Shown in pieces: positions 6,623 through 14,377 of a stretch of 33,724 nucleotides of DNA; position 1 is the stretch's first letter, and each line of letters opens with the position of its first letter. Below the pieces are notes generated by a model. The model searched no databases. It worked only from the letters and a program-made list of their open reading frames with translations, and was not told where the DNA came from. A program made the translations under genes and the position numbers. The stretch covers positions 1-33,724 of the forward strand of contig CAYUEW010000004.1 of assembly GCA_964444095.1 (NCBI GenBank), given 5' to 3'. Source of the stretch: JAGLWP01 sp964444095. Its GTDB lineage: Archaea > Nanobdellota > Nanobdellia > Pacearchaeales > GW2011-AR1.

Positions 6623-7027
6623 ATGAGAAATTTTTTAAAAAATCTTATGAAGATGCTAACCCCCTTGGCACATTTTTCTAGTACATTTTATGCAGAAAGA
6701 ATGTTTCAAACAGCAGATGATTGGATTTATTATCGAGATAAAAATCAAGAATGGTTCGTGGAAAAAGAGGAACAAAGACTTTTAATGGGGGGCATCTGCG
6801 TGGGTTCAATTGATCCTAAAAAAATTGAAAAGCTACGATTTACAAAACTAGAAGAACTTCTTATATATCTTGGAGAGGGACTTAAGGATACATCGCCAAA
6901 AGAACTAGTGCCTTATTTTGAAATCGGTAGTCACCCTCTAACCTTGGAAAAATCTTCTACTCCTTCAGATAAATATCCAACCTTCTACATTGGCCAAGAA
7001 ATCGTAAAAGTGTATAAATCTATATAA
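6623..7027 (+). CDS. hypothetical protein, 134 residues
   Basis: A soluble protein, possibly with a weak N-terminal hydrophobic patch (NLMKMLTPLAHF). It is rich in aromatic residues (DDWIYYRD, EWFVEKEE, YPTFYIGQEIVKVY) with an alpha/beta look; I do not recognise the family. It starts 9 nt after eL31, in the place where other archaea often have aIF6, but the sequence is not aIF6. No separate promoter is evident, so it may be read with the ribosomal operon. Confidence 0.5.
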   Translation: MRNFLKNLMKMLTPLAHFSSTFYAERMFQTADDWIYYRDKNQEWFVEKEEQRLLMGGICVGSIDPKKIEKLRFTKLEELLIYLGEGLKDTSPKELVPYFEIGSHPLTLEKSSTPSDKYPTFYIGQEIVKVYKSI

Positions 7028-7043
7028 AAATTAATCCGAAAAA

Positions 7044-7051
7044 CCTTAAGT
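7044..7051 (+). promoter_or_regulatory. TATA-like box for the AlkD-like gene
   Basis: CCTTAAGT centred 26.5 nt before ATG 7074 and 20.5 nt before ATG 7068. Spacing favours 7074. Confidence 0.4.
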
Positions 7052-7073
7052 AGTCCCCGTTTTTACAATGATT

Positions 7074-7760
7074 ATGTTAAATAAATTGATTGCTGAACTT
7101 TTAGAATTAGGCGATGAAAAGAGAGCAGAACAGAGTCAAAGATTCTTCAAAACAGGGGAAGGAGAATACGGTGAAGGAGATGTTTTTCTCGGAATTTCAA
7201 ATCCAAAGATTAGGGAATTGTCTAAAAAATATGATTTGAGCTTTGAAGATATTCAGAAATTATTAAACTCTAAAATCCATGAGCATCGACTTATTGGTTT
7301 ATTGATTTTAATTCGAAATAAAAATAAAGAAGGTGCTTTTCGGTTTTATTTGAAAAATTCTCAAAAAATAAATAACTGGGATTTGGTGGATTTGTCTGCA
7401 CCAAAAATTGTAGGAGAATTTATTTTGAAAAATCCAGATTCAAAAAAAATAATTTATGGACTTGCTAATTCTAATAATTTATGGGACAAAAGAATTGCTA
7501 TTGTTTCTACTTATGCTTTAATTAAGCAAGGGGAAGTTGAAGATATTTTTGTGATTGCAGAAATGTTATTGGGGGATAAACACGATTTAATTCACAAGGC
7601 AGTTGGTTGGATGTTGAGAGAAGCAGGAAAACAGGACGAAAAATCTTTAGAAAAATTTTTGAAGAAACATTACAAAGTTATGCCACGAACCATGTTAAGA
7701 TATGTTATTGAAAAATTTGAAGAAGAAAAACGAAAGAAATTTTTAAAGGGAGAATTTTGA
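7074..7760 (+). CDS. AlkD-like DNA alkylation repair protein
   Basis: A 228-residue all-helical HEAT-repeat protein of the AlkC/AlkD type, which excises positively charged N3- and N7-alkylpurines from DNA. Key positions of B. cereus AlkD appear kept: Trp102 and Asp106 in NNWDLVD (W109/D113) and Trp179 in KAVGWMLREAGK (W187). The blocks WDKRIAIVSTYALI and MPRTMLRYVIEKF are also typical. Length is as expected. ATG 7068 lies two codons upstream and is an alternative start. The stop overlaps the cbf5 start (TGATG), so the two are translationally coupled. Confidence 0.88.
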   Translation: MLNKLIAELLELGDEKRAEQSQRFFKTGEGEYGEGDVFLGISNPKIRELSKKYDLSFEDIQKLLNSKIHEHRLIGLLILIRNKNKEGAFRFYLKNSQKINNWDLVDLSAPKIVGEFILKNPDSKKIIYGLANSNNLWDKRIAIVSTYALIKQGEVEDIFVIAEMLLGDKHDLIHKAVGWMLREAGKQDEKSLEKFLKKHYKVMPRTMLRYVIEKFEEEKRKKFLKGEF

Positions 7761-8581
7761 TGAAAGAAAAAACCCTCAAAGAGCTTTTGGAATTCGGAAT
7801 TATTAACGTTGACAAACCAGCAGGAATGACTAGCTTTGATGTGGTGTATGCGATAAAGAAAAAATTAGGATTAAGAAAAGCCTCTCACTTTGGAACTCTC
7901 GACCCAATGGTTACAGGAGTTTTACCAATTGCATTGAATCGTGCTTGCAAACTTACTGGATTTTTTATACATCATGATAAAGAATATATTGGTGAAATGA
8001 AAATTCATGAAGATGTTAAATTAGAAAAAATTAGGGAAATGATTAATAAAAAATTTCTTGGGAAAATTATCCAGTTGCCCCCAGTTAAATCACGAGTGAA
8101 AAGGCAAGAACGAGAAAGAGAAATTATGAAGTTTGATTTATTAGAGAAAAAAGGGTTAAATGTAACTTTTCACACAGAAGTTGAGGGGGGCACATATATT
8201 AGAAAATTAATTCATGATTTAGGGCAAGCATTAGGCATAAATGCGCAAATGACTAAATTAAGGCGGACGCGCGCAGGAATTTTTTCAGAAAAAGATTCTG
8301 TAAACTTAGAAAAAATTGATGAAAATTTTAAAGCAATAATTCCTGCAGAAGAATCTATTAAAAAAGTTTATCCTGTTGTAGAAATTAAGGAGGATAATCT
8401 TCAACAAATTTTTACTGGGAAACCAGTTCATAAAAGTGATTTAATTAAGGAAGAAAAATTTGAAAATGAACAAATTATCGCGGTTTTTTGTGAAGAAAAT
8501 TTTGTTGGAATGTACAAGATAATAAACGGAAAAGATATTTTTGCCAAAGCAGAATTTGTTATGCAACCCATAAAGGAATAA
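7760..8581 (+). CDS. cbf5: tRNA/rRNA pseudouridine synthase Cbf5 (TruB family)
   Basis: A 273-residue TruB/Cbf5-type enzyme that isomerises uridine to pseudouridine in rRNA (with H/ACA guide RNPs) and in the tRNA TPsiC loop. Catalytic Asp48 is in SHFGTLDPMVTGVLPI; GIINVDKPAGMTSFDV (13-28), the LPPVKSRVKR block (106-115) and VEGGTYIRKLIHDLG (141-155) are also clear. Residues about 204-270 form the C-terminal PUA domain. The length is slightly below usual archaeal Cbf5. ATG 7760 follows an AAGGGAG Shine-Dalgarno (7746-7752) and overlaps the upstream stop. A TTG at 7757 is discounted. Gar1 and Nop10 are not in the window. Confidence 0.93.
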   Translation: MKEKTLKELLEFGIINVDKPAGMTSFDVVYAIKKKLGLRKASHFGTLDPMVTGVLPIALNRACKLTGFFIHHDKEYIGEMKIHEDVKLEKIREMINKKFLGKIIQLPPVKSRVKRQEREREIMKFDLLEKKGLNVTFHTEVEGGTYIRKLIHDLGQALGINAQMTKLRRTRAGIFSEKDSVNLEKIDENFKAIIPAEESIKKVYPVVEIKEDNLQQIFTGKPVHKSDLIKEEKFENEQIIAVFCEENFVGMYKIINGKDIFAKAEFVMQPIKE

Positions 8582-8586
8582 TTAAA

Positions 8587-8594
8587 AATATAAA
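8587..8594 (+). promoter_or_regulatory. TATA box for the acylphosphatase gene
   Basis: AATATAAA centred 25.5 nt before the ATG at 8616. Confidence 0.55.
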
Positions 8595-8615
8595 GTCTCC
8601 TTTAGATGATATATT

Positions 8616-8891
8616 ATGAAAAAATCTGTGCGGCTTTATATTGATGGGACAGTTCAAGGTATTTTTTTTAGAGTATTTGTAAAAGAGAATGCAGAAAGGT
8701 ATAATGTTAAAGGGTTTATTCGAAATCTTGAGAGTGGGAAAATTGAAGTTTTTTTAGAAGGGGATTCGGATAGCGTTAATAAAATGATTGAATTATGTAA
8801 AAAAGGGCCGAAACATGCGCAAATAAGAAGCGTTGAATTAAAACCAGAACGATTTCAAGACTTTAAAACATTTAAGGTCTTACATATATAA
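8616..8891 (+). CDS. acyP: acylphosphatase
   Basis: A 91-residue protein of the usual acylphosphatase length; these enzymes hydrolyse carboxyl-phosphate bonds in small metabolites. The phosphate-binding loop is DGTVQGIFFR with catalytic Arg19, and catalytic Asn37 is in GFIRNLESGKIEV. It is a cytosolic ferredoxin-like fold. A TATA box at the normal spacing supports the start. The RNase HI gene follows 18 nt downstream. Confidence 0.93.
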   Translation: MKKSVRLYIDGTVQGIFFRVFVKENAERYNVKGFIRNLESGKIEVFLEGDSDSVNKMIELCKKGPKHAQIRSVELKPERFQDFKTFKVLHI

Positions 8892-8909
8892 AATTCTATA
8901 AAAGAGGAA

Positions 8910-9311
8910 ATGATATCTACTAATTCAGATGGGGGGAGCAGGGGCAATCCTGGCTTAGGCGCGATTGGAATTATTGTTAGGAAAGACGGAGAAATTCTTA
9001 CAAAATACAGCGCTAAAATTGGAAGAGATGTTACCAACAATGTGGCTGAATATACTGCTTTGATAAAAGCATTGGAATTGGCTTCTCATTATACTAAAAC
9101 AGAACTCACTTGTTATCTTGATTCTGAATTGGTAGTTAAGCAACTTTTAGGGGAATATCGAGTAAGAAATCCTAAATTAATGGCGCTATTCTTGAAAGTA
9201 CAAAAACTTCAAGAAAATTTTGAAAAAATAATTTACAAACATGTAAGCCGATGGGACAAATTTCAACAGATTGCAGATGAACTTTTAAACGAAGAAATGG
9301 ATAAGAAATAA
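8910..9311 (+). CDS. rnhA: ribonuclease HI-type protein
   Basis: A 133-residue RNase H fold protein that would cleave RNA in RNA-DNA hybrids, as in primer or R-loop removal. The DEDD residues are visible: Asp7 in NSDGGSRGNPG, Glu47 in NNVAEYTAL, Asp71 in YLDSELV and Asp123 in QIADELLNEE. It resembles the short prokaryotic/archaeal type without a hybrid-binding domain. A GAGGA Shine-Dalgarno lies at 8904-8908. It is probably co-transcribed with acyP. Confidence 0.92.
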   Translation: MISTNSDGGSRGNPGLGAIGIIVRKDGEILTKYSAKIGRDVTNNVAEYTALIKALELASHYTKTELTCYLDSELVVKQLLGEYRVRNPKLMALFLKVQKLQENFEKIIYKHVSRWDKFQQIADELLNEEMDKK

Positions 9312-9312
9312 T

Positions 9313-9320
9313 TATTTAAA
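9313..9320 (+). promoter_or_regulatory. TATA box for the lysS operon
   Basis: TATTTAAA centred 25.5 nt before the ATG at 9342. Confidence 0.6.
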
Positions 9321-9341
9321 CTGAATTCAGTTTAGTTTTAC

Positions 9342-10829
9342 ATGGAAAAATTCTTTTGGGCAGATGAACTCGCCGATGAAATAATAAAACGAAAGAAGAA
9401 AGAATATGTCTGTGCTGCAGGAGTAACTCCTTCTGGAATGATTCATATAGGAAATTTTAGAGACGCAATAACTAATGAAATAGTTGTTAGGGCACTGAGG
9501 GATAAAGGAAAAAAAGTCAGGTTTATTTATTCTTTTGATGATTATGACAGATTTAGGAAGGTTCCTGCAAATTTGCCACAGGCTAAAAAGGAAAAATATG
9601 AAGATTATATTGGCATGGCAGTAAGTGATATCCCCTCTCCATTTGGAAAGGGAAGTTATGCAGATTATTTTGAAGGTTTATTCAAAAAAGAATTAGAAAA
9701 TGTCGGAATCCTTCCAGAATTTATTCAGCAAAGCACATTAAATAAAAAATGCGTATATGCTCCTCTGATAAAAAAGGCGTTGGATAAAAAAGAAGAGATA
9801 AGAGAAATTCTTAACAAATATAGAAAAGCGCCTTTAGAAAAAGATTGGGTTCCATTAAATGTTTATTGTGAGAGATGTAAGAAAGATACAACCAAGGTTC
9901 TCAATGTTGAAGGATATTCTATTGAATATGAATGTGAATGTGGATTTAAGAATAAAATTGATTATAGAAAAAAAGGAATTGTGAAATTGCCTTGGAGAGT
10001 TGATTGGCCAATGAGATGGGTTTATTATAAAGAAGATTTTGAATCTGCAGGAATTGACCATAGTGTTTACGGGGGCTCTGTAATGACTTCAGATGAAGTA
10101 GATAGAAAAATTTTTGATTTTGACCCACCACTCCACACATTTTATGAATGGATTAGAATAAAAGGAGGAAAAGAATTTGCAAGTTCAACTGGGGATGTAA
10201 CAACATTAACAGAAGTTCAGGGGGTATATGAACCTGAGATTATAAGATACATTTTTGTTCATACACGACCAAGAAAAGCATTTCAAATAAGTTTTGATGC
10301 AGATGTAATTAAGCTCTATGACGAATATGACGCACTTGAAGAAAAATATTACAACAAAACTGCTACACCCCAAGAGAGAAGAATCTATGAATTATCTCAA
10401 ATAAAATTAGCAAAGAAAAAACCAGAAAAATTAGGATTCAAACATTTAATCACTTTTGTCCAAATAGGAAAAACAGAAGGACTAAATTCAGAATCCAAAA
10501 TTAGAGCAGAGAAGGTTCAAAATTGGCTCGAGAATTATGCTCCAGAAGATTTTAAGTTTAAAGTTTCTGAAAAAGTTTCTGCTAAATTAGATACAAAACA
10601 AAAGCAGGCCTTGAAAGCCTTGAAAGAATCTCTCGCTGTTAAAGATTTTACTGAAGATGAATTATTCAATGAATTTTATGATATTTGCGGGGCTGTTGGA
10701 TTGGAAAACAAGGAATTCTTTGAAGGAGCTTATATGACAATTATTGGAAAAGTTAAAGGACCTAGATTAGCTTCTTTAATTTTAGCAATTGGTAAGGATA
10801 AAATAATTAAATTATTGGAGCAAATTTAA
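9342..10829 (+). CDS. lysS: lysyl-tRNA synthetase, class I
   Basis: A 495-residue class I LysRS, the type used by many archaea. The ATP-binding site is GVTPSGMIHIGN (HIGN at 35-38). A zinc-ribbon-like set C176, C179, C198, C200 sits in the insertion. LPWRVDWPMRW (216-226) and DHSVYGGSVMTS (239-250) are class I LysRS blocks. The KMSKS position reads EFASSTGD (278-285), lacking the usual lysines. The C-terminal helical part recognises the anticodon. Length is somewhat shorter than that of euryarchaeal enzymes. The histone-fold gene begins 2 nt after the stop. Confidence 0.93.
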   Translation: MEKFFWADELADEIIKRKKKEYVCAAGVTPSGMIHIGNFRDAITNEIVVRALRDKGKKVRFIYSFDDYDRFRKVPANLPQAKKEKYEDYIGMAVSDIPSPFGKGSYADYFEGLFKKELENVGILPEFIQQSTLNKKCVYAPLIKKALDKKEEIREILNKYRKAPLEKDWVPLNVYCERCKKDTTKVLNVEGYSIEYECECGFKNKIDYRKKGIVKLPWRVDWPMRWVYYKEDFESAGIDHSVYGGSVMTSDEVDRKIFDFDPPLHTFYEWIRIKGGKEFASSTGDVTTLTEVQGVYEPEIIRYIFVHTRPRKAFQISFDADVIKLYDEYDALEEKYYNKTATPQERRIYELSQIKLAKKKPEKLGFKHLITFVQIGKTEGLNSESKIRAEKVQNWLENYAPEDFKFKVSEKVSAKLDTKQKQALKALKESLAVKDFTEDELFNEFYDICGAVGLENKEFFEGAYMTIIGKVKGPRLASLILAIGKDKIIKLLEQI

Positions 10830-10831
10830 TA

Positions 10832-11017
10832 ATGACACTGATTATAAAATCAAATATAAGAAAAGTCGTAAAAGAGCTTGATAAAGAAAACGCCGTGAGT
10901 TCTGTTTCTGAAGATGTGGGAATTGCAATGGAAAGGCGAGTAGAAGAAATACTCGGAAGAGCCATTGAAAGAGCAAAGGCTAATGGAAGACGGACACTTC
11001 AGGCGAGGGACTTGTGA
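10832..11017 (+). CDS. short histone-fold protein
   Basis: A 61-residue protein with the archaeal histone pattern: alpha-1 (IRKVVKEL), loop and alpha-2 (SEDVGIAMERRVEEILGRAIERAKANGRR) and a second loop TLQARDL, where it stops. Canonical archaeal histones (about 66-69 residues) continue with a short alpha-3 after the R-D-(I/L), which is missing here. It resembles the DUF1931/CBF-NF-Y-like small histone-fold proteins of DPANN. A role in DNA binding as a dimer is inference. It is 2 nt downstream of lysS and probably co-transcribed. Confidence 0.75.
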   Translation: MTLIIKSNIRKVVKELDKENAVSSVSEDVGIAMERRVEEILGRAIERAKANGRRTLQARDL

Positions 11018-11024
11018 GGATTTT

Positions 11025-11582
11025 ATGGAAGAAAAAAATAATTCACGAGAAGAATTTATTAAAAAATCTGGAAGTGAAGAACATGAACTCTCGAAAGACG
11101 AAAATGGAATAGAATCTTCTTGGAACCCAGAAGGAATAAAATTTAAGAAAAAAACTGAAGTTAAAAAAGGAAGAACATCTCGGGCTGCTGGTTCCCGATT
11201 TGAATTAAAAGTTCGAAGAGATTTGGAAGATAAAGGAAGAGTCGTAGATAAATGGACAAACAATATTGACTTAGAAGAAGAGAAAATAATTATTGCTAAA
11301 AGAAAGTACAATCCATTTTCAAAAGTTATGGTAATTGGAACTGGCTTTCCAGATTTTATCTCTATTAAACAAATCCACAAAGGAGCATATAGCGTTATTG
11401 GAGTTGAAGCGAAAATGAATGGTATTCTTTCAAAAATAGAAAAAGAAAAATGTGCCTGGTATTTACAGAAAGAGATTTTCTCACAAATTTGGATTGCAAA
11501 AGCAGTTAGAAAAGGAAGAAAGATAGAAATTGAATATGATGATTTTTCAGAGAAGTATGGGGAAAAGTACAATAAAACTTAA
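11025..11582 (+). CDS. PD-(D/E)XK nuclease-like protein
   Basis: A 185-residue protein whose C-terminal two thirds carry a PD-(D/E)XK arrangement: Glu60 in GSRFELKVRRDLEDKG, then FPD (108-110) and VEAK with Glu128 and Lys130, followed by a helix with Q149 in YLQKEIF. This resembles archaeal Hjc-like or restriction-endonuclease-like proteins acting on DNA; substrate unknown. The N-terminal 50 residues are charged and probably disordered. ATG 11025 follows GAGGA; a longer frame opening at 10965 would overlap the histone gene and is less likely. Operon with lysS and the histone-fold gene. Confidence 0.65.
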   Translation: MEEKNNSREEFIKKSGSEEHELSKDENGIESSWNPEGIKFKKKTEVKKGRTSRAAGSRFELKVRRDLEDKGRVVDKWTNNIDLEEEKIIIAKRKYNPFSKVMVIGTGFPDFISIKQIHKGAYSVIGVEAKMNGILSKIEKEKCAWYLQKEIFSQIWIAKAVRKGRKIEIEYDDFSEKYGEKYNKT

Positions 11583-11585
11583 AAT
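11578..11585 (+). promoter_or_regulatory. TATA-like box for the ComEA-like gene
   Basis: CTTAAAAT centred 25.5 nt before the ATG at 11607, partly inside the preceding stop codon. Confidence 0.5.
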
Positions 11586-11606
11586 AAGATTTTTCTTTAC
11601 TTTTTT

Positions 11607-12101
11607 ATGGAAAAACTATTTGTTTTTATCCTAATTTTTTTGATGAGCCTATCACCAATTTTAGCTTTGTGCGAAGAAGGACAGATTAACATAAACAGCG
11701 CTTCCTTAGAAGAACTTGATAAATTAACAGGAATCGGTGAAGTTAAATCACAAGCAATAATTAATTCTCGTCCATTTCATTCTGTAAAAGAATTAATAAA
11801 TGTTTATGGGATTGGTAAAGTTACCTTGGCAAATATTGAAGAACAAGGACTGGCTTGCGTTGATGAAGAAACTAAAGAGGAAGAAAAGCTTCCAGCAGAA
11901 GTAGAAATCTTTGAAGAAGAGCTAAAAAAAGAGGAAACAAAGGAAGTTGAAACTATTGAATTAACAACAAAAACTATAAAAAGCGAAGATAATAAACAAG
12001 ACAATAGCAAGTACGCAGTGTATGGGCTCGTGGCTTTTTGCGTTTTGCTTGGAGTTTTGTTTGTAATAAAAAACAAGAAATACAAAAATGAATTCAGATG
12101 A
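11607..12101 (+). CDS. ComEA-like helix-hairpin-helix protein, secreted and C-terminally anchored
   Basis: A 164-residue protein: signal peptide (about 1-21), a ComEA-type double helix-hairpin-helix domain (about 26-82; ININSASLEELDKLTGIG and the second hairpin YGIGKVTL), an acidic linker rich in Glu/Lys/Thr (85-133) and a C-terminal membrane helix (about 135-156) with a basic end. Bacterial ComEA binds double-stranded DNA outside the membrane during uptake; here the anchor is at the C terminus, so the HhH would face outward. Surface DNA binding is inference. The last 14 bases overlap the next gene. Confidence 0.8.
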   Translation: MEKLFVFILIFLMSLSPILALCEEGQININSASLEELDKLTGIGEVKSQAIINSRPFHSVKELINVYGIGKVTLANIEEQGLACVDEETKEEEKLPAEVEIFEEELKKEETKEVETIELTTKTIKSEDNKQDNSKYAVYGLVAFCVLLGVLFVIKNKKYKNEFR

Positions 12102-12552
12102 CAAACCAAAGATAAGGGTATTGATGATGTTAGAAGTAATTGGAAAACCCGCAGAGCATCTTGTGGCTGCTTTAGAAGATTTAATAAAAAAATTAGACGA
12201 AGAACAAGGCGTGACGGTTCAGAAAAAAGATATTAAAGAACCTAAATTAATTGAATCTAAAGAAGGAGCTCAACCGAGTGGATTTTACACAACATTTGCA
12301 GAAGTTGAAATAGATATTGAAGAAATTTCCTCTCTTGCTTATTTAATCTTTAGATATATGCCAGCACACATAGAAGTTATTTCTCCAGAAGTAATCGCTT
12401 TAACAAACAATGGATGGAATGAATTATTCAATGAATTATCAAGAAAACTTCATGGCTATGATGAAGTTGTAAGAATTGTGCAAGTTGAAAAGAATATTTT
12501 AGAAAAAAAACTTAAAGAGTTAATGGGAAAGAGTGAAGGAGAAGAAAAATGA
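12088..12552 (+). CDS. conserved-looking hypothetical protein, 154 residues
   Basis: A soluble protein with an alpha/beta N-terminal half (IRVLMMLEVIGKPAEHLVAA) and a helical, coiled-coil-like C terminus (about 120-150, VEKNILEKKLKELMGKSEGE). The middle has YTTFAEVEIDIEEISSLAYL. I do not recognise a named family; it looks like proteins found across DPANN. It overlaps the ComEA-like gene by 14 nt and the next gene by 4 nt (ATGA), so the three are translationally coupled. Confidence 0.6.
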   Translation: MNSDDKPKIRVLMMLEVIGKPAEHLVAALEDLIKKLDEEQGVTVQKKDIKEPKLIESKEGAQPSGFYTTFAEVEIDIEEISSLAYLIFRYMPAHIEVISPEVIALTNNGWNELFNELSRKLHGYDEVVRIVQVEKNILEKKLKELMGKSEGEEK

Positions 12553-12770
12553 GTTTTGAAATTGCATCTATTTTAGCTTCACAAACAGGAGTTTGTCATA
12601 CCCCTCTTAGGCGAGCTGAGGATGCTGGAAAGAAAACTCCAGAAATTAAAGAAGTAGAACAAGAAGAGATGATAGAAGAAACTGAAATAATTCAAAAAAC
12701 TTATAATGCCCAAGGAAAAACAATTGAATATCAAACTTATCACACACACCTAGATATTATTGCGTATTAA
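12549..12770 (+). CDS. hypothetical protein, 73 residues
   Basis: A small acidic protein, MSFEIASILASQTGVCHTPL at the N terminus, then a Glu-rich segment (about 32-48) and a C-terminal QTYHTHLDIIAY. No membrane segment. No family recognised. It starts in an ATGA overlap with the upstream gene, and its TAA shares four bases with the stop of the minus-strand gene at 12767. Confidence 0.5.
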   Translation: MSFEIASILASQTGVCHTPLRRAEDAGKKTPEIKEVEQEEMIEETEIIQKTYNAQGKTIEYQTYHTHLDIIAY

Positions 12771-14323
12771 ACTTTCAAACAAACCTTACAAGGTTTGTAT
12801 CCTTTTTTCTGAAAATATTCGGGCGAATCATTTTGTTCTTTATATTCATCCTTAATTAATTTAGAAAGTCTGCACGAAGATTTATGGTATTTTTTTGTGT
12901 TTAATGAACCAACATATTTGTAAGTTTTAGGTTCTTCTCTTGGTCTTTCCACAAATACTTTTTTCTCAACATGTCTAATAACCGGTCTTTCGACAATTTT
13001 GACAACTGGTTTTTCAACAACTTTTGTAATTGGTTTATTTTCAGTTGGTTTTATCCGATTTTTATATTTCTCTTTAACCACAGATTCATGTGCTTTCCCC
13101 CTTGCAACCTTTAACAAATTAATAGGTTTTTTAGCTTTTTTATATTTCTTTTTATAAAACCAGATACTTCCTACAACAACCAAGACTAAAAGAATAATTC
13201 CTATAATCATTCCTGCAGAAGATTTTTCTTTTGGTTTGCAAGCTCCGACACAACAAACATTATCTTTTGCATAAATTATATTATCTGTACTACATTCTTC
13301 ATTACTAGCACAAATAGGATAACCTAATTCTGCGCAGGTTTCTGTAGTATATTCTTGGATTGGTTCTTCTGGAGGTACATAATTTTCTAAAAACTTAACA
13401 GAAATTTGTAAATAAATTATCTCTTCTTCTTGTTGTGCCATTATGTGTCCTTCAAGTTCAAACTCTTCTTCAGAAAAGAAAGTTAATTCAATTGGAGCAT
13501 TTGAATCTGATGCTAAGTTGTTTATGCTTTCTTGTGAAATATTTGTGTAAGGAACTAATGAATCAGATAAAGAGATTGTAACATTTGTCAAGTCTTCTTT
13601 ACCTACATTATAAATGTAAACGGTTCTTTGCTCTTGGGAATCAGTTGAAACAGAAATGACTAATTTTTGTGGTTCAAATTTGAATGTCTCTTCTTGAATT
13701 GTTGTTGCGGGAATAGACGCAAGAATTGCATACGTGAAATTCCCTGTGCTTAATTCTATTGTTTTAAAAATAGAAACAGGTTCTTCAAAAAGAAAATCAA
13801 TGCTTTCTTTTTGCCCAGATTTCAAAGTGATAGATTCATAAGGAATTCCTATTGAAGAATTTTCTTCCCCTAATGTGCTTATTTGGATTGTAATTTTTTC
13901 CTCTTGTAAATTTTGCACTTCTAATGAAAATTCTGCCTCTGAAACAACTCCGGGATTAACTGAAAAATCTGCTGTTTGATTATTAATAATAAAATTTCTT
14001 ACTATCTCCTCTTCGCTCATTTCTCCACCTTTCATATACCTAATATCTTCTAAAGCCATTGAATAATTCGCTGACTCTTTTCCTACAAGCAAAGCATAAA
14101 TGTAATAGTCTTCATCTATTTTTTTTATATCATATTCTATTGGAATTTTCACATGTCCTCGGTAAAAAACCACATTTTCTTCTTGTAATGGCAAAAGAAA
14201 ATTTCCAGAAACTGTTGCTATTAATGTTTCACCTTGTGCAAATTCTTCATTCATATTTATTTCTACTGCAGAGATTACTGGGAAAATTAAAAGTAATAAC
14301 AATAGTATGCACACTCTTTTCAT
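12767..14323 (-). CDS. surface protein with cytoplasmic Ada-like zinc module
   Basis: A 518-residue protein: signal peptide (1-19), a long beta-rich extracellular region (about 20-320), a six-Cys module (C330, C338, C344, C357, C358, C362), one membrane helix (370-390), a basic linker with three repeats of the type (K/R)P(I/V)xx(I/V)VE (about 430-461), and a C-terminal module (468-518) with His480, Cys484, Cys512 and Cys515. The last part, YVGSLNTKKYHKSSC then GYKPCKVC, resembles metal-binding Ada-like domains found at the C terminus of some nucleases and DPANN membrane proteins. By topology it lies inside the cell. Overall function is unknown. A TATA box lies 25.5 nt before the ATG. Confidence 0.7.
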   Translation of the reverse strand: MKRVCILLLLLLIFPVISAVEINMNEEFAQGETLIATVSGNFLLPLQEENVVFYRGHVKIPIEYDIKKIDEDYYIYALLVGKESANYSMALEDIRYMKGGEMSEEEIVRNFIINNQTADFSVNPGVVSEAEFSLEVQNLQEEKITIQISTLGEENSSIGIPYESITLKSGQKESIDFLFEEPVSIFKTIELSTGNFTYAILASIPATTIQEETFKFEPQKLVISVSTDSQEQRTVYIYNVGKEDLTNVTISLSDSLVPYTNISQESINNLASDSNAPIELTFFSEEEFELEGHIMAQQEEEIIYLQISVKFLENYVPPEEPIQEYTTETCAELGYPICASNEECSTDNIIYAKDNVCCVGACKPKEKSSAGMIIGIILLVLVVVGSIWFYKKKYKKAKKPINLLKVARGKAHESVVKEKYKNRIKPTENKPITKVVEKPVVKIVERPVIRHVEKKVFVERPREEPKTYKYVGSLNTKKYHKSSCRLSKLIKDEYKEQNDSPEYFQKKGYKPCKVCLKV

Positions 14324-14344
14324 AATTAACTAAACGAAAAGCAG

Positions 14345-14352
14345 TTAATAAA
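14345..14352 (-). promoter_or_regulatory. TATA-like box for the gene at 14323
   Basis: On the minus strand TTTATTAA is centred 25.5 nt before the ATG. Confidence 0.5.
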
Positions 14353-14377
14353 GTTTATTTTTATAGAGTATGTAAAA

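Noticed and set aside
10850..11572. A 240-residue open frame on the minus strand opposite the histone-fold and nuclease-like genes.
   Set aside because: Its translation is Ser/Phe-rich low-complexity text typical of the reverse of Lys/Glu-rich coding DNA; the plus strand holds recognisable domains.
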